Shown piece by piece: positions 54,037 to 63,356 of a stretch of DNA of 64,000 nt; within the stretch, counting starts at the first letter, position 1, and every line of letters begins with the position of its first letter. This DNA comes from Caballeronia sp. SEWSISQ10-4 2 (GTDB lineage: Bacteria; Pseudomonadota; Gammaproteobacteria; Burkholderiales; Burkholderiaceae). Location of the stretch: assembly GCF_030464885.1 (NCBI RefSeq), contig NZ_JALPRJ010000007.1:115423-179422 (forward strand), in the 5' to 3' direction. Position numbers and translations under genes: made by a program. The notes under the pieces were generated by a model. The model was not told the DNA's origin, did no database searches, and worked only from the letters and a program-made list of their open reading frames with translations.

Positions 54037-55656
54037 ATGAGCAAACTTCCCACCCATCCCACCCATCCCACCCATCCCACCCATCCCACCCATCCCACCC
54101 ATCCACTACCCGGCAGTGACAAGTCGCAACCCGACGGCGCGCGTTCCCTTGGGGCATGCAATCCGGACGAAAAAATCGAAGTGGTGGTGATGCTTCGGCG
54201 GCAAAACGAGGACGCATTCCGCCAGTTGATGGACAAGATCAACGCAGGCGCCGCCGACGCCGTGCCCGTCTCGCGCGAGGAATTTGGCAAGCGCTTCGGG
54301 GCATCGGAAGCGGATGTGGCCACGATCGAAGCCTTCGCGAAGGCACACGGATTGAACGTGGTGCGCGCCGACGCCGGCTCGCGCAGCGTGGTGCTGTCCG
54401 GCACCATCGCCCAGTTCAGCGCGGCCTTTGGCGTCAAGCTGGAGCGCTTCGAACATCATGCGGTCGGCGAGTATCGCGGGCGCACGGGGCCGGTGAACGT
54501 GCCGGAAGACATGAAGGACGCGGTGACGGCCGTGCTGGGTCTCGACAGCCGCCCGCAGGCGCGGCCGCATTTCCGCTTCCGGCCGCCGTTCAAGACGGCG
54601 CGCAGCGGGTCGAGCACGTCGTACACGCCGCTCGATCTGGCGCGGCTCTACGACTTTCCCGACGGCGACGGCAGTGGCCAGTGCGTCGGCATTATCGAAC
54701 TGGGCGGGGGGTATAACGAAAGCGACCTGAGCGCATATTTTTCGCAACTGGGCGTGGCCAGGCCGGAGGTGGTCGCCGTCGGCGTTGATCAGGCTAACAA
54801 CGCGCCTACCGGCAACCCGAACGGGCCGGACGGCGAGGTGACGCTGGATATCGAGATTGTCGGTGCGATCGTGCCGGGCGCGCGCATCGCCGTATATTTC
54901 ACGACGAACAGCGACGCGGGTTTTATCGACGCTGTGAATCGCGCGATCCACGACGATACCAACAAACCGTCGGTCATCTCGATCAGTTGGGGCGGCCCGG
55001 AAACCAACTGGACGTCGCAGTCGCAAACTGCGTTCAACGAAGTGCTGCAATCCGCCGCGGCACTGGGCGTGACCGTGTGCGCGGCCTCCGGCGACAGCGG
55101 GTCCAACGACGGCGCCGCGGACGGCCTCGACCATGTGGACTTTCCGGCCTCGAGCCCTTATGTGCTGGCGTGCGGTGGGACCCAACTGAGGGCAACGGCC
55201 AAGGGGATCGGCAGCGAAGTGGTGTGGAACGACGGCGACCAGGGCGGTGCGGGCGGTGGCGGAGTGAGCGCTGCGTTTGCGCTGCCCGTGTGGCAGGAGG
55301 GTTTGAGCGTGACGCGTGTCAGTGGAGCGAAGTCGGCGCTGACCAAACGCGGCGTGCCCGATGTCGCCGGAGACGCCTCGCCGCTCACCGGCTACGATGT
55401 AATCATCGGCGGGACGCAGACCGTAGTGGGCGGCACGAGCGCGGTCGCGCCGCTATGGGCAGGGCTCATCGCCCGGATCAACGCGGCGGCGGGCAAGCCG
55501 GCGGGTTTCCTCAACCCGAAGCTGTACGGGGCGAAGACCGCGGGCCACGACATCACGCAGGGAAACAACGGCAGCTTCGAGGCGACGGTTGGCTGGGATG
55601 CCTGCACCGGACTGGGTAGTCCGGACGGCGCGCAAGTGGCGGCTGCGCTGAAGTAG
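54037..55656 (+). CDS. S53 (sedolisin/kumamolisin-type) serine peptidase
   Basis: A 539-residue proenzyme. Residues 5-22 are six THP repeats; a pro-domain follows (KIEVVVMLRRQNEDAFRQLM to about 185) and then the subtilisin-like catalytic domain. The catalytic Glu and Asp lie in GEVTLDIEIV, the oxyanion Asp in AASGDSGSND, and the Ser in GGTSAVAPLW. The calcium site near the C-terminus (TVGWDACTGLGSPDG) is present. There is no ordinary signal peptide, as in other bacterial kumamolisins. AAGGAG precedes the ATG. S53 enzymes work at acid pH. Confidence 0.93.
   Translation: MSKLPTHPTHPTHPTHPTHPTHPLPGSDKSQPDGARSLGACNPDEKIEVVVMLRRQNEDAFRQLMDKINAGAADAVPVSREEFGKRFGASEADVATIEAFAKAHGLNVVRADAGSRSVVLSGTIAQFSAAFGVKLERFEHHAVGEYRGRTGPVNVPEDMKDAVTAVLGLDSRPQARPHFRFRPPFKTARSGSSTSYTPLDLARLYDFPDGDGSGQCVGIIELGGGYNESDLSAYFSQLGVARPEVVAVGVDQANNAPTGNPNGPDGEVTLDIEIVGAIVPGARIAVYFTTNSDAGFIDAVNRAIHDDTNKPSVISISWGGPETNWTSQSQTAFNEVLQSAAALGVTVCAASGDSGSNDGAADGLDHVDFPASSPYVLACGGTQLRATAKGIGSEVVWNDGDQGGAGGGGVSAAFALPVWQEGLSVTRVSGAKSALTKRGVPDVAGDASPLTGYDVIIGGTQTVVGGTSAVAPLWAGLIARINAAAGKPAGFLNPKLYGAKTAGHDITQGNNGSFEATVGWDACTGLGSPDGAQVAAALK
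54052..54105. repeat. 9-bp in-frame tandem repeat, 6 copies
   Basis: Five ACCCATCCC units and a last ACCCATCCA encode Thr-His-Pro six times at the N-terminus of the S53 peptidase. Unit gain or loss keeps the frame. Confidence 0.95.
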
Positions 55657-55741
55657 TGGTTTTAGTTGAGTAGTTGAGTTTTGATAGTGCATTGACGATG
55701 GGCCAGGCGAGAACTCCAACAACACCGGCAAGGAAGCAATC

Positions 55742-57346
55742 ATGACGAACTCCAGTTCAGCGGCAAAAACTTCGACCACGCGGGATCAGCCTTACTTCGA
55801 TCCCACCCCGTATGGCAACGGTCCCGACGATTCCATCGACGCCACCCTGACCGACGAAAGTGCAGCCATCACGCATCACTCGGCGGTCATTGGCGGCAAG
55901 AAGATCGACTACACGGCGACCGCCGGCCATCTGGTGATCGTCGATCCCAGCAGTTCCAAGCCCGAGGCAAAGCTGTTCTACGTTGCGTTCACGCAGGACA
56001 ACCAGACGGAAGAATCGCGTCCGGTCACGTTTTTTTATAACGGCGGGCCGGGGTCGTCAGCGGTATTCGTGTTGCTTGGGTCCTACGCGCCGAAACGCAT
56101 CAAGACCGCGACACCCGACTTCACGCCACCCGCGCCGTACCAGATGGAGGACAACCCGGACAGCCTGCTGGACAAGAGCGATCTCGTGTTCATCAACCCG
56201 GTCGGCACGGGTTATTCGGCAGCCATTGCGCCGAACAAGAACCGCGATTTCTGGGGTGTCGACCAGGACGCGAATTCCATCAAGCAATTCATCAAGCGCT
56301 TCCTGACGAAAAACAACCGCTGGAATTCGCCGAAATTCCTGTACGGCGAGTCGTACGGCACCGCGCGCAGTTGCGTGCTTGCGTACCTCTTGCATGAGGA
56401 CGGCGTGGACCTGAACGGCGTCACGCTGCAGTCGTCGATTCTCGATTACACCCAGGCCGGCAATCCGGTGGGGGCATTGCCGACCGCTGCCGCCGATGCG
56501 TGGTTTCATCGAAAGCTAGGTGTGCATCCGCGCCCTACGGATCTGCTGGCTTTCTCCGAAGAAGTGGCGCAGTTTGCGCGCACGGATTACATCGCGGCGC
56601 TGCGTAAATTCCCGCAGACCGACAACGACACCGTGGAGAAGCTTTCCGAATACACGGGCATCGACAAAGCCACGCTGATTGCGTGGAGCCTGGACATTGC
56701 CTCCTACGACAGCCGCGGCAACTCGCTGTTTCTCACCACGCTGCTGAAGTCGAAAGGTGTGGCGCTAGGTTCGTATGACGGTCGCGTGACAGCCATTTCA
56801 ACGGGCATCGCGGGCAAGATCGATCCGAATTCCGGGGGCAACGATCCCACCATGACGGCCGTGACCGGCGTGTACACCGCCATGTGGAACGAGTACCTGA
56901 ACGAGCAGTTGAAGTTCACGTCCACGTCGTCGTTCACGGATCTCAACGACCAGGCATTTCTCAATTGGGACTTTCATCATAAGGACCCGACAGGCGCTGA
57001 AAAGGGCATGGACGACAAGGGCAACATCATTCTCTACACGGCCGGCGACCTGGCTGCGGTGATGGCGCTCAACATCGACCTGAAGGTGTTGTCGGCGAAT
57101 GGTTACTACGACTTCGTGACGCCGTTCTACCAGACCGTGCTGGACCTCCAGCAAATGCCGCTCATCGATAAAACCGTGCGCGAGAATTTATCGGCGAAGT
57201 TCTATCCGTCGGGCCACATGATCTATCTTGACGGCGGCTCGCGCACGCAATTGAAGGCGGACCTCGCGACGATGTACACCGCCGCCACGACCAATCACGA
57301 AGCCATGGGGCGCATACGCGCGCTGCAGCAACGCAAGAAAGCCTAG
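55742..57346 (+). CDS. S10 serine carboxypeptidase
   Basis: A 534-residue alpha/beta-hydrolase peptidase. FFYNGGPGSSAVFVLL forms the oxyanion hole, YGESYGTARSC holds the nucleophile Ser (about residue 203), NGYYDFVTPFYQT the Asp and FYPSGHMIYL the His. No signal peptide is visible, although members are usually exported. AGGAAG precedes the ATG. It lies 85 bases after the S53 peptidase gene in the same direction, so endo- and exopeptidase may act in succession on the same acid-digested proteins. Confidence 0.92.
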   Translation: MTNSSSAAKTSTTRDQPYFDPTPYGNGPDDSIDATLTDESAAITHHSAVIGGKKIDYTATAGHLVIVDPSSSKPEAKLFYVAFTQDNQTEESRPVTFFYNGGPGSSAVFVLLGSYAPKRIKTATPDFTPPAPYQMEDNPDSLLDKSDLVFINPVGTGYSAAIAPNKNRDFWGVDQDANSIKQFIKRFLTKNNRWNSPKFLYGESYGTARSCVLAYLLHEDGVDLNGVTLQSSILDYTQAGNPVGALPTAAADAWFHRKLGVHPRPTDLLAFSEEVAQFARTDYIAALRKFPQTDNDTVEKLSEYTGIDKATLIAWSLDIASYDSRGNSLFLTTLLKSKGVALGSYDGRVTAISTGIAGKIDPNSGGNDPTMTAVTGVYTAMWNEYLNEQLKFTSTSSFTDLNDQAFLNWDFHHKDPTGAEKGMDDKGNIILYTAGDLAAVMALNIDLKVLSANGYYDFVTPFYQTVLDLQQMPLIDKTVRENLSAKFYPSGHMIYLDGGSRTQLKADLATMYTAATTNHEAMGRIRALQQRKKA

Positions 57347-57446
57347 CAGTTGTTTTAGGGGTATCGGGGGAATGCAAGTTGCGATCGGAACACGAACGCA
57401 TGTTGAACGCGCATCGGGACCGCTGCGCGACTCCACGGAGGATGAC

Positions 57447-57749
57447 ATGGTCAAGACAGCATTGTGGGTCCGGCTGGAGGCAAAAGCCGGCAAGGAGAAA
57501 GAGGTCGAGGCGTTTCTATTAGGCGGCCTGGAGCTGGTCGAACAAGAGCCTGCCACGACTGCATGGTTCGCGCTGCAACTGAACTCGACCACGTTCGGAA
57601 TCTTCGATGCCTTCCCCGACCAAGCCGGTCGCGACGCGCATCTTTCCGGCAAGGTTGCCGAGGCGCTGATGGCGAAGGCGGGCGAGCTGTTCGCTTCGCC
57701 GCCGCAAATCGTGAAGGTCGATGTACTGGCGGCGAAGCTGCCGGGCTAA
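57447..57749 (+). CDS. antibiotic-biosynthesis-monooxygenase (ABM) domain protein
   Basis: A 100-residue ferredoxin-like-fold dimer subunit: ALWVRLEAKAGKEKEVEAFL and TAWFALQLNSTTFGIFDAFP. Such proteins oxidise quinols or act without a known substrate. GGAGGATGAC precedes the ATG; an upstream open frame is ignored. It follows the S10 gene by 100 bases. Confidence 0.88.
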   Translation: MVKTALWVRLEAKAGKEKEVEAFLLGGLELVEQEPATTAWFALQLNSTTFGIFDAFPDQAGRDAHLSGKVAEALMAKAGELFASPPQIVKVDVLAAKLPG

Positions 57750-57808
57750 GTTCGCATTCGACTTGCTGCGGCGTTGAACATCACGCCGCAGCCCGGTTCA
57801 ACTCAGAT

Positions 57809-58246
57809 TCAATGATGCTCGGGGAAATCCGCGCGGGGTTTTGGCGTGGCGGGCATCTTCGCGTATTCGAACTCCGGCAGGGCCTTGATTGCTGCTTTCG
57901 TCGCACCAGCCAGCACGATCTTGCCGTCGACTATATCCAGTTGTTCGATCGGAATGGCGACGTCGTGATGCGAGACGCCGGCGAACTGGCTGGCCGCGAC
58001 GATTGCAAACGACACCGACTTGTCCGGTGCCACGATGATGTCGTGAATCACGCCGACTTTTGCGCCGTTCTCATTGACGACCGGCTTGTTCAGGATGGAC
58101 TTCTTGATACTCCAGCCACTCAGAATGGCCGTGGATTCCTCCACGCTGATGCCAAGCGGCTGGGCGCCGGCAACTTGTGCTTGCGAAGGAAGGGCGACTT
58201 GAGCGAGCGCCGCTGCAAGCAGCATGGCGATGAGTTTCGTCTTCAT
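57809..58246 (-). CDS. exported PRC-barrel protein
   Basis: A 145-residue protein with a signal peptide (MKTKLIAMLLAAALAQVALP, cleaved near SQA) and one PRC-barrel: GWSIKKSILNKPVVNENGAK, VGVIHDIIVAPDKSVSFAIV, VAIPIEQLDIVDGKIVL. It is periplasmic, with a role in protein interaction likely but unknown. AGAGGACAC precedes the chosen ATG. Confidence 0.88.
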   Translation of the reverse strand: MKTKLIAMLLAAALAQVALPSQAQVAGAQPLGISVEESTAILSGWSIKKSILNKPVVNENGAKVGVIHDIIVAPDKSVSFAIVAASQFAGVSHHDVAIPIEQLDIVDGKIVLAGATKAAIKALPEFEYAKMPATPKPRADFPEHH

Positions 58247-58795
58247 ATGTGTCCTCTTGCGCGAGTGAATAAAACAGACAAACGGAACGCGCATGCGTGA
58301 CTGCGAGTTGAGAGAGCCTGAGACACGCTTGCATCGACCGCTGGAAAAACCATCGGCTACCTGGTCATGGGTGGAGCGCTACACGACTACGCGAAACGGA
58401 CGGCTTGATGCAAGTGACACAAAACATATCGGGGGAAAGCGAAAAAGCATGGGTGCGCCGAAAACGAACCCCGGCGCTTGATCGGTCAGGTTGAATGCCA
58501 CCGTGTTCGGATGGCTCGCTTGAGTGATGTGTCATGTTCTGGCAAGCCGATCGATAGCGGAACCAAACCTTACCGAATGGTAGCGGTGATTTCATTTTCT
58601 GTCAGACAAGGTCCCGAGTGCGGGCCAAGTGCGCACTAAGCCAATGAATTTGTGAAGTGGTGGTTTGCTGCTTGCGCCTCTTGCGCAGTTGAATGCAAAA
58701 AGGGCCGCTGCCTGGCGACCCTTATCTCTTGGCTGAATTTAACTAAAGCGTTAATTTTTGACGCGATGTAAGCGACGTCGGCTTATGTCGAGAGC
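58247..58795. other. intergenic region, terminator only
   Basis: About 550 bases without a credible gene. The DUF4148 terminator is at 58700-58723. Small frames at 58293-58595 lack ribosome binding sites and recognisable motifs. Confidence 0.5.
58700..58723 (-). terminator. intrinsic terminator of the DUF4148 gene
   Basis: On the minus strand AAGGGTCGC and GCGGCCCTT pair with one mismatch, followed by TTTTTGC. Confidence 0.75.
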
Positions 58796-59116
58796 TTACT
58801 GCCCAAAGTACACCGGACGCGCTCCGTCCGGTTGCGCTACCGGAGCACGCGCGCCCGTCGCATAGGAGCCATTTGCCGGCGAGCCATAAGACGTCGTGGC
58901 GATCCCCCGAGTCGCTTCTACACGCTGCTCGGCGGCTTGGGCTTGCGCGGGGTAGGTTGTGTGATCGCCCTCGACGTTATAGCCGGCTTGTTCCATCTGA
59001 ATCAGATCGGCCTTGACTGCCGGGCGGCTTACCGTGCCTTCGTCCTGCGCGTAAGCGAAGGCCGGCGCACCCAATGCGGAAGCCAGCACGATTGCGGGAA
59101 CCAGTGACTTGAACAT
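58796..59116 (-). CDS. DUF4148 exported protein
   Basis: A 106-residue protein. FKSLVPAIVLASALGAPAFA is the signal peptide; VSRPAVKADLIQMEQAGYN is the DUF4148 signature, a family of small periplasmic proteins abundant in Burkholderiaceae. GAGGAG precedes the ATG. The function is unknown. Confidence 0.92.
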   Translation of the reverse strand: MFKSLVPAIVLASALGAPAFAYAQDEGTVSRPAVKADLIQMEQAGYNVEGDHTTYPAQAQAAEQRVEATRGIATTSYGSPANGSYATGARAPVAQPDGARPVYFGQ

Positions 59117-59506
59117 GATGGAATCTCCTCTGGGTTTTTTATGCGTGTCGAGTTTTCTCCGGGACCGGATGAGGTCATGCCGGACAATCTCAGCAGTGAA
59201 GTGTAGGTAAGTAAGGGTTGTTGCATTAGCCGTGAATCAGTCGAAATACTATTGTGTGTTCCGCAATAATCGATGCACTGGGTCGGTGAGGCTAACTGTC
59301 GGGCTAACTTTCTAGTCAGTCGCCGGTGGTGTCATTAACTTGAAATGATCGCGCGCATCGTTCTTCTCGCGCGTGGTCCGAGTGACTGTGTCATTTACGC
59401 GGATCGATCGTTTCAAGTTATTCAATTGGCGTCGCCACGCGTATTTGCGACACTGGCGCTCCATCAAAAAAGGCGTGCTTAGCGTCGTCCGCCAGGCAAT
59501 CATCCA
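59117..59506. other. divergent intergenic region with an inverted repeat
   Basis: It holds promoters of the DUF4148 gene and the hybrid kinase and the inverted repeat at 59336-59420. No gene is supported. Confidence 0.5.
59336..59420. repeat. 16-bp inverted repeat with nested GC hairpin
   Basis: TAACTTGAAATGATCG (59336-59351) faces CGATCGTTTCAAGTTA (59405-59420), complementary at 15 of 16 positions (the sixteenth is a G-U pair in RNA). The 53-base loop itself contains GCGCG/CGCGC arms. It lies about 87 bases before the kinase start. Confidence 0.8.
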
Positions 59507-62500
59507 ATGACTTCGCTAAGGACACACGTCGCGATACAAAGCGCCAGAGCTTTGCGTCGGGCACTATTGTTCGGCTGCCTGTTCGCGCTTTCCATTGCAG
59601 TCAATGCATCCACGCCCAAGCCTTTTATCGTCGGCGCGGTGCCGGGCGCGTTGCCGCCCATGGAAATGAAGGATCCGGATGAATCCGGCATGGTCGTGCG
59701 TGGCGTCTCGGTCGATTTTGCGCAAGGTGTTGCCGGCGCGTTGCAACGGCCGCTCGAATGGCGGACCTTTGCTGATCGTGCCGCCATGATCGACGCCCTG
59801 CGTCGCCATCAAATCGATGCGGCGACCAGTGCGACCGGCAACGACGCCGGACCCGCGCTGCGCTATAGCCGTGCCTATGTTGCGACCAAACAAGTCTTCG
59901 TCGAACGGCGCGTGGCGGGGCAGCGCACAGGACGTGTGGCTTATGTCGAGCAACAGACGTCAGTGCAGCGGCTGCACGATGCCTATCCGGCACTGCGTCC
60001 CGTTGGTTATCGCGACACGCTGAGCGCGTTGCTGGCTGTGTCGCTGGGAGATGCGGACGCGTTTGTCGGAGATCTGGTCACGGCGGGTCACACGGTCGAT
60101 CATCTGGGCCTGGCGAACCTCGCCATCTCGGGCTTTGCGCCATTCGATGAAGCCGGCTACAGCTTTGCGTTCGCCGCCGACACCACTGGCGATACTCAGC
60201 GGCAATGCGTGGATGCAGCGCTCGCCGGGTTGCCGCCGCGTTTTCTGCGCGAAGTGCGTGTGCGATGGGCCGCCGCCGCCGCGGTGACGTTCATACGGCC
60301 GCTCACGCTAAGCGATGCGGAGCGAGCATGGATCGCGGCGCATCCGGTGGTCGACTACTCCATGTATGCAGACGCCGCGCCCATGACGTTCCGCGATTCA
60401 AGTGGAAAGCCTGCTGGTCTTGCAATCGATGTGCCTGCCGCTATCGGCGCATTGACGGGCCCTAGCTTCGAAGGCCGCCTGCGTGGTTCGATAGAACGCG
60501 TGACTGACGACGTTCGCGACGGTCACTCGACCATGATCGCCTATGGACTCAGCGCGGGGCAGATCCCGCCGGACTTCGCGCCGAGCAAACCATACGGCGA
60601 AGGCGTGCTTGTGATCCTGACGCGGACGGGTGCCGAGCCCCTTCGCGATGCGCGTGCGCTTGCGGGCAAACGCGTTGCGCTGTGGCGCAATCACGCGCTC
60701 ATGAGCATGTTGCGTGAGCGCATGCCCTCGGTGCACATCGTCGAGACGTCGCCGATCAATGGACAGTTCGATGCCGTGGTAAACGGCGAAGCGGATGCCA
60801 CCATCATCGACATGACCTTCGCCAACTATGCGGTCGGCAATCCGTATCGAAACAAGCTCGTCATCACGGGCGCGTTCTCGGATCAACCGGTGCAGCACGG
60901 CTTTATCATCGCGCGCAACCAGCCCATGCTGCTCGCGATCATGAACCACGCGATCGAACATATACAGCCGACGGAACTCGATGCCATCCGACGCCGCTGG
61001 GTGTTGGTCGAACACCCGGAAAGCCAGTGGGAACGGCGGCGTCCGCAAGTCATCTTTGGCGCATTGCTGGGTGCGGCCCTGCTGGCGCTGATGATCGGCT
61101 GGGCGGTGTCGTTAAAAGCGCAGATCGCACGCCGGCGCGCGGCCGAACACGCGATGCGCGCAGCGAAGGAAGAAGCCGAAACCGCGAACCGCGCGGAGTC
61201 GGTATTTCTCGCCGCCATGAGCCACGAAATCCGTACGCCGATGAACGCCGTGCTCGGGCTTCTCGAACTCGAATTACGCAGTCCGGGCGACCGTGCATCG
61301 ACCGAGCGGGCGCTGGGCACCGCGCATCAGGCAGCACGCGACCTGCTTGGCATGATCGACGATATCCTCGACATGGCTAAGATCGAAGCGGGGCGGCTCG
61401 TGTTGACGCCCGCGCCGCTGGAACTTGGCGCATGGGTGAAAAGCGTGGCGGCGATTTACGAACCGGCTGCACGCGGCAAGGGCGTCGCGCTTGCGGTGCG
61501 CGCGGCTGGTGGGCGTGAACATGAACACGTATGGGTGATGGCCGACGCGTTGCGGTTAAGACAGGTGCTAGGCAATCTGTTGTCGAATGCGATCAAGTTC
61601 ACGGACACGGGACAAGTAACGTTGGAGTATGTGGCCGGGGCGGTGGAGGAGGGTGACGCGCATGGCGCCGCGGGTGAGGATCGACATCGGGAACCGGACT
61701 TTCACGCACGTCCCCGAAGTCGCGAGCTGCTGCTGGCAGTCTCCGATACCGGCATCGGCATTGCAGAGGATCAGCAGGCCTTGTTGTTCGCGCCGTTCGT
61801 GCAGGCGCCTCAGGAGCGGCCAGGCCGCTTCGGCGGCACCAGTCTCGGCCTGAGCATCTGCCGGCGCCTGATGACGATGATGGGCGGCACGATAGAGTTG
61901 GCGAGCCAGCCCGGGCAGGGTAGCCGCTTCACCATGCGGGTGCGTTTGCCGGTTGCCCGGCTGCCACTCGAAGCGGTTGCGCCCATGCCGGTCCACGAGC
62001 TCGATACTGATGACCTGCTGGGCTTGCATGTACTCGTTGTCGATGATCATCCGGCCAATTGCATTCTGCTTACAAGCCAGTTGAATACGCTGCGCTGGGT
62101 GATCGAAACCGCGAACGACGGCGAGGCTGCGTTCGCGTGCTGGGATCGGGCGCGGCAAGAGGGCGCTCCGTTCGACCTGATCCTGACCGATTGCTCGATG
62201 CCCACAATGAGCGGAGAGAACCTTGCCCGTGCAGTTCGTGCGCGGGAACTGACGCAGATGCAGACGCAGACGCGTGCGGATGTCGATATGAAGCCGACGC
62301 TCCTCGTAGACGTGACGGCGAACGCGCAGCCCGAGGCGGTCACGGAAGCGATCGTTGCGGGGATGACGCTGTGCCTGGTCAAGCCGCTCGGGCTGGATAT
62401 GTTGCGGCACGCGCTGATGCTTGCCGTGCGGGACGCGCGGGCGTCGAAAGTATCGACGAAGGTATCGACGAGGGTATCGACAGCGCCGATGATCGTCGCT

Positions 62501-62899
62501 GCAAGCGATCTCTCGCTCGCTGTAAACGGCGCCTCGCGCTTCGAGCGCGCGTCGGACGCTCCGTTCATGCACGTTTCGACCGCGGCGATCGGCGCCGAGA
62601 GGCGCTCCGTACAGACCCATGCCTATGGTCCCACGCACAACTTCCCTTCGAATATTGTCGCTCGCCGCGCCGTTTTGCCTGCGCGCAGCGCGCCGGACTT
62701 GTATCCGGGGCATCTGAACGGCTCGGACTACGACTACTGCGTAACTGCGCCGGAGTCCGTCGATTGCCCGGTCGCCGAGCTGGACGAGTTCAACTGCGCC
62801 GCTGTGAAATCAACCCTGCGTCACCCGCAGCCCCATGCTTCAACGCGGACCAGATCAACGGCTTCGGCGATCAGGCGGCTGCGCTGGTCGACGCGTTGA
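59507..62899 (+). CDS. BvgS/EvgS-like hybrid sensor kinase, frameshifted before HPt
   Basis: A 1130-codon frame. It has a signal peptide ending near VNAS, two periplasmic family-3 binding domains (about residues 40-260 and 275-500), a membrane segment near 511-535, then HisKA with His573 in AMSHEIRTPM, HATPase (GTSLGLSICRRL), and a receiver with Asp895 in ILTDCSMP and Lys in LVKPL. The family ends in an HPt domain. Here the frame runs on after about 62800 into unlike sequence, and the HPt lies in the -1 frame. A one-base deletion or a sequencing error would explain this. If real, the last phosphorelay step is lost. Confidence 0.88.
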   Translation: MTSLRTHVAIQSARALRRALLFGCLFALSIAVNASTPKPFIVGAVPGALPPMEMKDPDESGMVVRGVSVDFAQGVAGALQRPLEWRTFADRAAMIDALRRHQIDAATSATGNDAGPALRYSRAYVATKQVFVERRVAGQRTGRVAYVEQQTSVQRLHDAYPALRPVGYRDTLSALLAVSLGDADAFVGDLVTAGHTVDHLGLANLAISGFAPFDEAGYSFAFAADTTGDTQRQCVDAALAGLPPRFLREVRVRWAAAAAVTFIRPLTLSDAERAWIAAHPVVDYSMYADAAPMTFRDSSGKPAGLAIDVPAAIGALTGPSFEGRLRGSIERVTDDVRDGHSTMIAYGLSAGQIPPDFAPSKPYGEGVLVILTRTGAEPLRDARALAGKRVALWRNHALMSMLRERMPSVHIVETSPINGQFDAVVNGEADATIIDMTFANYAVGNPYRNKLVITGAFSDQPVQHGFIIARNQPMLLAIMNHAIEHIQPTELDAIRRRWVLVEHPESQWERRRPQVIFGALLGAALLALMIGWAVSLKAQIARRRAAEHAMRAAKEEAETANRAESVFLAAMSHEIRTPMNAVLGLLELELRSPGDRASTERALGTAHQAARDLLGMIDDILDMAKIEAGRLVLTPAPLELGAWVKSVAAIYEPAARGKGVALAVRAAGGREHEHVWVMADALRLRQVLGNLLSNAIKFTDTGQVTLEYVAGAVEEGDAHGAAGEDRHREPDFHARPRSRELLLAVSDTGIGIAEDQQALLFAPFVQAPQERPGRFGGTSLGLSICRRLMTMMGGTIELASQPGQGSRFTMRVRLPVARLPLEAVAPMPVHELDTDDLLGLHVLVVDDHPANCILLTSQLNTLRWVIETANDGEAAFACWDRARQEGAPFDLILTDCSMPTMSGENLARAVRARELTQMQTQTRADVDMKPTLLVDVTANAQPEAVTEAIVAGMTLCLVKPLGLDMLRHALMLAVRDARASKVSTKVSTRVSTAPMIVAASDLSLAVNGASRFERASDAPFMHVSTAAIGAERRSVQTHAYGPTHNFPSNIVARRAVLPARSAPDLYPGHLNGSDYDYCVTAPESVDCPVAELDEFNCAAVKSTLRHPQPHASTRTRSTASAIRRLRWSTR

Positions 62900-63168
62900 A
62901 ATCGGCAAACCGGCAAGACCTCGATGAAGCGCGACAGGCGTTTGCAACGGGGGATTTCCGTCGTTTGCTTGCGCTTGTGCATCGCATGAAGGGGGCGGCG
63001 TTCGTGATTGGCGCAACCTCTTTCTCCGATGCCTGCCTGAGCCTGCAACACGCGTGCACGATGTTGCCCGGACAAGGCTACGACGCCTCGGCGATCCGCA
63101 CCGCCTACGCTCATTTCCACGACGAAGCGACCGCACTCGATACAGCGCTGGAGCAGCGCTCGACCTGA
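62805..63168 (+). pseudogene. detached HPt domain of the hybrid kinase
   Basis: The frame reads INPASPAAPCFNADQINGFG, then GDFRRLLALVHRMKGAAFVI with the phospho-acceptor His at 62980-62982, and closes at TGA 63168. This is the HPt module expected at the C-terminus of the kinase; it has no start codon or ribosome binding site of its own at a plausible place. It is open upstream only as a shadow of the kinase frame. Confidence 0.75.
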
Positions 63169-63356
63169 GTGCGTCATGCGCGCTTCGGATCGAACGATGT
63201 GTAGTCGATATCGATCCAGACCGGCCATCCGGGCTTTATGATTAATGCCAGTGATTAATGTCCGATTCGGTTCTCTGGAGCTGCATGTGTTTTAATTAGC
63301 CCCTCCTCTCGCTCCGACACTTGGCCGTTGTGTTTCTGGCGCGGCCCGATCGCCGA

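Noticed and set aside
53683..54102. Minus frame starting with GGM repeats
   Set aside because: It is the reverse reading of the THP repeat and opposes the DUF488 and S53 genes.
54106..55185. 359-codon minus frame opposite the S53 peptidase
   Set aside because: Shadow frame without motif or ribosome binding site.
61568..62713. 381-codon minus frame opposite the hybrid kinase
   Set aside because: It covers conserved HATPase and receiver motifs on the other strand and has shadow composition.
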